From Oscillospiraceae bacterium (GTDB taxonomy: Bacteria; Bacillota; Clostridia; Oscillospirales; Ruminococcaceae), in assembly GCA_019423445.1 (NCBI GenBank), contig JAHZBJ010000008.1:2919-18759 (forward strand): DNA of 15,841 nucleotides, written 5' to 3'. The notes beneath the pieces were generated by a model, which did no database searches, was not told the origin of the DNA, and saw only the letters and a list, made by a program, of their open reading frames with translations. Below are positions 11,488-15,841 of this stretch, piece by piece. The stretch's first letter is position 1, and the number at the start of each line of letters is the position of its first letter. The position numbers and the translations under genes were made by a program.

Positions 11488-11601
11488 GCCTCTATATGAC
11501 TTTTCCAACAGCGGCAGCTGTTCCCCGCCCACGGCATCCCTGGAAGCCTGTTGAATAAATACCGTCTCGGGAACCAGGCTGCGGAGCGGATACGGCGGAC
11601 G

Positions 11602-12114
11602 TCAACCCAGCTCCAGAGTCTGGCGGGAGGCGCAGCCCTGTTCCTTAAAATCCGAGGAGAGATACTCCACGCACCGGGGCCGCACGCAAAGCAGGTACAT
11701 TGGGCTGCTGAGTTTCTTCAGTGCCTCCAGGGGGATCTTCTTGTAGGCGGCATGTTCAATGTACCGCTGGCTGAAAGGCTCCACCAGCACGGCGCTGCCG
11801 GTAACCTGCATCCCACGCAGGGTGCCGAAACCTTGGTACTTGTCAAAGACCGCAATGCAGACATTGGAGTTTTGCGCCAGCCCCACAAACTTTTTGCCGC
11901 CTTCGGTAAAAATCCAGAAGCATCCGTCGTGGTAGCTGTACTCCAAAGGCGTGCAGCGGACAAAGTCCCCGGCTCCAGTGGCCAGAGCGCAGGTGTTGTT
12001 GGCCAGGATATATTCTTCCACCGCTTTTTTCAAGGCGGCTGGGTCCATTTTGGCGCTGTGGGCGTCTTTCTCCTCCCAATAGCGGGCGGCGGCTTTGTAC
12101 TGGTCTTGTGTCAT
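11602..12114 (-). CDS. Pyridoxamine 5'-phosphate oxidase-like flavin protein
   Basis: A 170-residue protein with the split-barrel fold of the PNPOx-like superfamily. After a helical N-terminus, residues about 32-115 read ILANNTCALATGAGDFVRCTPLEYSYHDGCFWIFTEGGKKFVGLAQNSNVCIAVFDKYQGFGTLRGMQVTGSA, the usual order of strands with a G-G-K-K-F phosphate-binding segment for FMN (or F420 or heme in relatives). Clostridial members are mostly uncharacterised and are not true pyridoxine biosynthesis enzymes; substrate unknown. ATG at 12112-12114 follows a perfect AAAGGAGG. It has its own promoter, and the upstream hydrolase gene set ends with a terminator, so it is probably monocistronic. Confidence 0.85.
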   Translation of the reverse strand: MTQDQYKAAARYWEEKDAHSAKMDPAALKKAVEEYILANNTCALATGAGDFVRCTPLEYSYHDGCFWIFTEGGKKFVGLAQNSNVCIAVFDKYQGFGTLRGMQVTGSAVLVEPFSQRYIEHAAYKKIPLEALKKLSSPMYLLCVRPRCVEYLSSDFKEQGCASRQTLELG

Positions 12115-12143
12115 AGAAAAACCTCCTTTGGTGTCCTTCTTTT

Positions 12144-12172
12144 ATTATGAAAGCTTTGAAGCAAAAATACAA
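12144..12172 (-). promoter_or_regulatory. Promoter of the PNPOx-like gene
   Basis: On the - strand TTGTAT (12172-12167), 17 bases, CATAAT (12149-12144), 29 bases upstream of the start codon. Confidence 0.65.
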
Positions 12173-12204
12173 TTCTATTCCGCGTGACGGACCCACCGCG
12201 GTTC

Positions 12205-12255
12205 AAAAAATTCCCCTGGAGTTCTGATTTCACCAGAACTCCGGGGGAATTTTTT
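12205..12255. terminator. Long terminator after the alpha/beta hydrolase gene
   Basis: AAAAAATTCCCC (12205-12216)/GGGGAATTTTTT (12244-12255) and GGAGTTCTG (12218-12226)/CAGAACTCC (12234-12242) form one long stem with a single T-G internal pair. On the - strand it begins one base after the hydrolase stop. A- and T-rich arms would allow action in both directions. Confidence 0.88.
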
Positions 12256-12256
12256 A

Positions 12257-12982
12257 TCAGGAAACTCGGCGCGCACTGATAAACTCCTCAATGGCGGCTA
12301 CCGTCTGGGCCTGCTGCTCCTGGGCTGTGATCGTGGCTGGCAGGTCGCCTTTCTGAGGGCCGTAGTTGCCAAACTGGGCGTGGTTCCCTCCCTGGATCTC
12401 CACTACGTTTTCGGTGTAGTCCAGTTTGTCCTCCACACTCTGGTTCAGAGAACCATAGATGGTCAGAGTATCCTCCGGCGGGTAATCCCCGTAGATATAC
12501 GCCCCCATCAGAATCAGCCCATCCACCTCCTCCTGATGCCCGGCGGCAAACTGGGAGGCCATGGCTCCACCCATGGAATGTCCGGCGATATACCAGTTCT
12601 CCACCTCCGGGAACCGGGCCATCACACCCTCTGCGGCGTCGGAATCAAAAATCGCCATATGAAACGGCATATCCACCAGGATACAGGTCACGCCGGTCTG
12701 CTTAATCTGTTCCAGCAGCGGCAGATAGGCAATTGCTTCCACCTTTGCGCCGGGATAAAAAACGACGGCGGTATCACTGGGCACCGAGGGGGAGAGTATT
12801 GTCAGGTTATCCTCCGTTTCAATACTGTCCCCTTGGGCCAGCACCGCCACGGCCACCTCCTCAGCCCGGTAATAGTCAGATACATACCAGAAAAACCCTC
12901 CTGCCCCGGCCGTCAGCACAGCCAGTACAGCGGCTCCGGCAATCAGCAGTTTCTTTCGTCTGGGGAATTTTTTCTCTTTCAC
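12257..12982 (-). CDS. Membrane-anchored alpha/beta hydrolase
   Basis: A 241-residue protein read from a GTG at 12982-12980, preceded by GGAAAGG at 9 bases. Upstream in-frame ATGs (13015, 13156) lack a well-placed ribosome site and add an unlikely extension. The N-terminus KEKKFPRRKKLL plus a helix (11-34) is a signal anchor, so the catalytic domain is outside the membrane. AVVFYPGAKVEAIAYLPLLEQI is the oxyanion strand and loop; the nucleophile elbow is GHSMGG with Ser136, and the catalytic His is probably His201 in GGNHAQFG. An acid at the end of strand 7 is not obvious. The family resembles the dienelactone-hydrolase-like clostridial hydrolases; substrate unknown. It lies 112 bases after the EFR1 gene on the same strand, so it may be the last gene of the PadR operon. 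Confidence 0.82.
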   Translation of the reverse strand: MKEKKFPRRKKLLIAGAAVLAVLTAGAGGFFWYVSDYYRAEEVAVAVLAQGDSIETEDNLTILSPSVPSDTAVVFYPGAKVEAIAYLPLLEQIKQTGVTCILVDMPFHMAIFDSDAAEGVMARFPEVENWYIAGHSMGGAMASQFAAGHQEEVDGLILMGAYIYGDYPPEDTLTIYGSLNQSVEDKLDYTENVVEIQGGNHAQFGNYGPQKGDLPATITAQEQQAQTVAAIEEFISARRVS

Positions 12983-13094
12983 AAACCCCTGCCTTTCCGG
13001 GGCAGCGCCCCACATGTCGGGATAGAGAACCTTTTCTCCAAAGCGGTTCCTTCCGGAACCCTCCCCTTTGCCGTGAGATTCCAGGAATGCAGTT

Positions 13095-13835
13095 TCAATT
13101 GTCCTGGAGATAGGTATCGATGGTATAACGGCCCCGGTTCCCGGTGGCCTTGCCATATTGGATGGCGCGCTGCGGGCAGCGATTGATACAGCTCAGGCAC
13201 TGGTAACAGCGCTGGCCCCAGACAGGCTTTCCCTCCACAAGGGTGATGGTGGCTGCGGGGCAGTTCTGGGCGCAGAGACCGCAGCCGTTGCAGGCATCCG
13301 ACGCATAAAATGCTTTGGTACTGCGGGCGAACCGGTTGAATCCAAAATTGACAACGCCGGACTTGAGTCCCCCATGGGAACCTTCTTCCACCCGATACAC
13401 CTTTTCGTGCCGGAGGATCTCCGGGGCCATCTTCCGGATCTCCTGGCGGGCGGCGGCAATTTTCTGTTTCGCGGTCTGCGGGTCATCCACATCCGCCCCA
13501 ATGATGTAGTTGTTTGGCATCACCAGACTGTAGCTGCTGCCGATGGGGTAAATGGCGGCCAGCTTTTTCATGGCGCGGCCCGCCTCCGAACCGCAGGTGC
13601 AGACGGCAAAGGTAAAAGCGTCTGTTTTATCCAGGGTCTTTACAAAGTTAAGCATGGGTTCCGGCGCTCCCCAGGCATAGATGGGAAATACCAGGCCGAT
13701 CTGCTTTTCATCCTTGAGATCAGGGATTTTTCCCAGCCGGGAAATATCCAGAACCCCGTCACCGGTGAGGGCCGCTATCTCCCGGGCTGCCCACCGGGAA
13801 TTGCCGGTACCGGAAAAACAGAAAATCATCCTCAT
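13095..13835 (-). CDS. EFR1-type flavodoxin-ferredoxin fusion
   Basis: A 246-residue electron-transfer protein. The N-terminal flavodoxin-like domain (about 3-150) starts with the FMN loop FSGTGNS (7-13) and includes FPIYAWGAP. The C-terminal domain binds two [4Fe-4S] clusters: Cys182-x2-Cys185-x2-Cys188-x3-Cys192-Pro, and Cys210-x2-Cys213-x2-Cys216-x3-Cys220-Pro. This fusion is called EFR1 family ferredoxin in clostridia; its partner is not established. Its ATG overlaps the stop codon of the preceding gene (ATGA at 13835-13832), so translation is coupled. It sits directly after another iron-sulfur flavoprotein, suggesting that the two exchange electrons. Cytoplasmic. Confidence 0.92.
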   Translation of the reverse strand: MRMIFCFSGTGNSRWAAREIAALTGDGVLDISRLGKIPDLKDEKQIGLVFPIYAWGAPEPMLNFVKTLDKTDAFTFAVCTCGSEAGRAMKKLAAIYPIGSSYSLVMPNNYIIGADVDDPQTAKQKIAAARQEIRKMAPEILRHEKVYRVEEGSHGGLKSGVVNFGFNRFARSTKAFYASDACNGCGLCAQNCPAATITLVEGKPVWGQRCYQCLSCINRCPQRAIQYGKATGNRGRYTIDTYLQDN

Positions 13836-15187
13836 GCCTTCCTTTCTTCTGCCTGCTCTATCACCTTCCGATAAGGTCCGATCATCCCATCGGTCATCTT
13901 GCCCCTGGCCTGTTTCTGAATTTGGGGAACAGCCAGCAGCGCCCCCACCAGACGCATCTGCCAGATGCGCTTTCTCTGTTTCTGGGGAAAGTCGTAGATG
14001 CCGTGTGCTTTGTAGAACTTATGGTCGGCCTTCATCAGCCCCTGCATCACATAAATCAGATCCCGGAAAATCTTCATCCCCCCTACCCCGTAGAAGTTGG
14101 CCGGGCGGGTGAGTTTCTTTTCCATGGCGAAGGCCAGGTTCTCCGCCACGGACCCAATCGCCGCGGCGGTATCCCCCTCGTCGGTAGCCACACCTGCCAG
14201 GTAGTTGCCGCCCACCTCGGCCCGTCCCTCCACAATCATCCGCAGATTTGGTTCGTATCGGTAATCGCCGCTGATGAGGTAAGCAATGGGGGTCCCATGG
14301 GTTACGGTACGGTGGCCGTTACAGAACTGCCGGTCATCGAAGCATTTGAAACTGGAATGGGTATAGTGGTCCGAGATGGTAAAGGCGTATACAAAGCCGT
14401 CCGCTGTCTGGATGGTGTTCCGCAAAAATTCATCAAAGCCATCCTTGTAGACACACTTCCCGGTGATGGCACAGCCAAAACACCCCAGACACCCGCCGGA
14501 AAAGGGAAACTCCCGCAAATTGACGACCCGGCTGTTATAGGGCAGGGCGGCGCGGAAATCAGCGATCATATTGGCGAGGTTCTCATCCCCTGGGGCGCAG
14601 TTGGTCACAATTACCACGTCCCCCGTTTCCTTTTTCGCCGCGGAGGACAGCGTGGGTTGATAAAGGGATTTTTCCCGGGGCGGAGCCTGAACCGGCGGCG
14701 TAGCAAAAATCTCATGTTCACAGGCAAACATCAGCTGGTCAAAGAACATCCTCGCCTCTTTCCGCCCTTGTTCCCCCAGCAGGTCATCCATATCTGCTGA
14801 GAGGCCCCGTATTACTTTCATACCCAGATCAAAGCAGTTTTCTTCCACATAACGGTGGGCGGTTACATCGTAGAAATGTTTGGAGGTGGTGATCTGGCTG
14901 GCAAACTTGCCGGACAGGTCTACCCCATCCTCTTTGATCAGCTCTATCAGCCGGTGCAGCTGGTAGGGGGCAATAAAAGTATAGACAGGATAGCAGAACA
15001 GAATCATCTGGGCTTCGGACAGGGCGGCGCGCACCGGGGAAAAGTCCTTCTCGTAACTTTTGATCCGCTGACCCACAGGCAGGAAGGCAAATTGATGCTC
15101 CGGATGCAGAGCCTGGAGATACATCGCCGTATGGACGGTGATGGAGTTTTTGCCCTTGGGACTGGCGTTTAAAACAAGAATTTTCAT
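13832..15187 (-). CDS. Tandem flavodoxin-fold NAD(P)H-dependent oxidoreductase with Isf-type cysteine motif
   Basis: A 451-residue protein made of two flavodoxin-like (NADPH-dependent FMN reductase) domains in tandem. Domain 1 (about 1-165) starts MKILVLNASPKGKNS and has CYPVYTFIAPYQLHRLIE. Domain 2 (about 188-390) starts DVVIVTNCAPGDENLANM and includes Cys233-x2-Cys236-x2-Cys239-x5-Cys245, the compact cluster motif of archaeal-type iron-sulfur flavoprotein (Isf), then GFVYAFTISDHYTHSSFKCFDDR. Most homologues have one such domain, so the fusion is notable. Domain 1 lacks the cysteine motif. ATG at 15185-15187 follows GGAGGGGGAG and overlaps the padR stop codon as ATGA; its own stop overlaps the EFR1 start in the same way. 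Probably a soluble flavin redox enzyme passing electrons to or from the EFR1 protein; substrate unknown. Confidence 0.88.
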   Translation of the reverse strand: MKILVLNASPKGKNSITVHTAMYLQALHPEHQFAFLPVGQRIKSYEKDFSPVRAALSEAQMILFCYPVYTFIAPYQLHRLIELIKEDGVDLSGKFASQITTSKHFYDVTAHRYVEENCFDLGMKVIRGLSADMDDLLGEQGRKEARMFFDQLMFACEHEIFATPPVQAPPREKSLYQPTLSSAAKKETGDVVIVTNCAPGDENLANMIADFRAALPYNSRVVNLREFPFSGGCLGCFGCAITGKCVYKDGFDEFLRNTIQTADGFVYAFTISDHYTHSSFKCFDDRQFCNGHRTVTHGTPIAYLISGDYRYEPNLRMIVEGRAEVGGNYLAGVATDEGDTAAAIGSVAENLAFAMEKKLTRPANFYGVGGMKIFRDLIYVMQGLMKADHKFYKAHGIYDFPQKQRKRIWQMRLVGALLAVPQIQKQARGKMTDGMIGPYRKVIEQAEERKA

Positions 15188-15735
15188 GACTCCCCCTCCA
15201 ATCCGCAAAGCAGCCGGCTGTACCACTCCCGCTCAAACCCGGCGGCAGCAATGCCGTAGTCAATGGTATATCCCTGGAATTTCAAAACAGGGTCCCAATC
15301 CCGGCCGGAAGGCAGGGGCCCCTGCTGTATCTGCCGGAACCGGTCCCGGATGGCTTGCAGAAAGGCTTCTGTTTCTTCCATCTGGCGGATATAGTCCCGG
15401 ATGGCGGCAATGCGCTCCTGGGGCTTAGCAAGTCCCAGAAAAAACAGCCGGGACAGTTCCATATTCTTAACCTTCCCCGCCTGCATCGGTTGGGCTACCC
15501 AGGAGGAAAAGGCGTCCCTGCCTGTCCCAGTGACGGAAAAAATCTTTTTGCGTCTCCTGCCCGTGACAGTCTCGGCGGCGGCAATATAACCCTCTCTTTC
15601 CAACTTTGCAATGGCGGTCTGTACGCTTCCCGCACTGTGAGAACAGATTAAGGAAAGGTTCTGTTTGATAAACTGCTGAAGCTCATATCCCGTCATAGGC
15701 GAAAGGATCAACAACCCTAAAATAAGATATTCCAT
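15184..15735 (-). CDS. PadR-family transcriptional regulator
   Basis: A 183-residue regulator. Residues 1-85 form the PadR winged helix: MEYLILGLLILSPMTGYELQQFIKQNLSLICSHSAGSVQTAIAKLEREGYIAAAETVTGRRRKKIFSVTGTGRDAF. The C-terminal part (about 90-180) is helical and matches the PadR/Vir_act_alpha_C type of dimerisation domain. ATG at 15733-15735 was chosen since GGAGGGG lies 6 bases upstream; longer readings would begin inside the promoter. The gene is first in an operon whose members overlap by ATGA, and a perfect inverted repeat lies over its promoter. It is therefore likely an autorepressor that also controls the following redox genes, released by a ligand that cannot be deduced. Confidence 0.92.
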   Translation of the reverse strand: MEYLILGLLILSPMTGYELQQFIKQNLSLICSHSAGSVQTAIAKLEREGYIAAAETVTGRRRKKIFSVTGTGRDAFSSWVAQPMQAGKVKNMELSRLFFLGLAKPQERIAAIRDYIRQMEETEAFLQAIRDRFRQIQQGPLPSGRDWDPVLKFQGYTIDYGIAAAGFEREWYSRLLCGLEGES

Positions 15736-15748
15736 CGGCCCCTCCAAT

Positions 15749-15792
15749 ATATCTAATAGAGATATTATAGGCGAAAAAGGGGCCTCCGTCAA
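15749..15792 (-). promoter_or_regulatory. Promoter and likely PadR operator
   Basis: On the - strand TTGACG (15792-15787), 17 bases, TATAAT (15769-15764): near consensus. A perfect inverted repeat ATATCT-N5-AGATAT (15749-15765) covers the end of the -10 box and the expected start site. The stretch 15793-15841 upstream holds a hairpin GCCTTT/AAAGGC (15818-15835) and no gene. Confidence 0.8.
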
Positions 15793-15841
15793 CCGGGGGC
15801 TTTCCTGACTGCAGGCAGCCTTTCAACACAAAGGCAAACTG

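Noticed and set aside
13045..13061. Palindrome GGTTCC-TTCC-GGAACC as terminator after the EFR1 gene
   Set aside because: Only six base pairs and no T run on the - strand, so read-through into the hydrolase gene is assumed.

Overview
The window looks like a chromosomal segment of an endospore-forming Clostridia bacterium (Bacillota), most like the gut Oscillospiraceae/Ruminococcaceae. The evidence is a sporulation sigma factor gene (sigK), strong AGGAGG-type ribosome binding sites, compact GC-rich coding, vegetative promoters of the TTGNNN-N17-TATAAT type, and an abundance of long intrinsic terminators. No rRNA, tRNA or CRISPR array was seen.

Left part (1-5107): the tail of a + strand gene (possibly a PlsC-type acyltransferase); a run of hairpins between convergent genes; a YrbG-type Ca2+/Na+ antiporter with a terminator inside its leader; a small cupin; ribokinase followed by an HD-domain phosphohydrolase in one + strand operon; and a convergent TIGR00300-family ornithine cyclodeaminase with a structured leader.

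Centre (5249-10623): the key feature. The 5' part of sigK (5249-5445) and the next part of sigK (10374-about 10520) lie in the same orientation but are separated by a 4.93-kb element. The element carries a large serine recombinase that ends inside the left junction, as in the 'skin' elements of Bacillus subtilis and Clostridioides difficile. Joining the fragments at a central AA restores the reading frame across ...LVAHIV-KKYYA.... The reconstructed host site (TGGC-N10-AA-N10-GCCA) and the reconstructed element site (19-nt arms, outer 10 nt matching at 9 positions) are both symmetric about that same AA. Cargo is a 64-aa gene coupled to the recombinase (candidate recombination directionality factor), a three-gene operon (161-aa unknown, 61-aa membrane peptide, DUF1266 protein) preceded by a hairpin-rich leader, and an orphan TetR regulator. 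The insertion codon differs from the classical skin site. The downstream sigK fragment itself loses homology at the classical site (CIENEIL in B. subtilis, CIQNAIL here) and lacks regions 3 and 4. Either sigK is interrupted a second time, with the remainder beyond this window, or it is a truncated pseudogene.

Right part (10629-15841): a four-helix membrane protein of unknown function (+), a pyridoxamine 5'-phosphate oxidase-like flavoprotein (-), and a - strand PadR-led gene set: padR, a tandem flavodoxin-fold/iron-sulfur flavoprotein, an EFR1-type flavodoxin-ferredoxin and probably a membrane-anchored alpha/beta hydrolase. The first three are coupled by ATGA overlaps and start from a near-consensus promoter overlapped by a perfect inverted repeat, the likely PadR operator.
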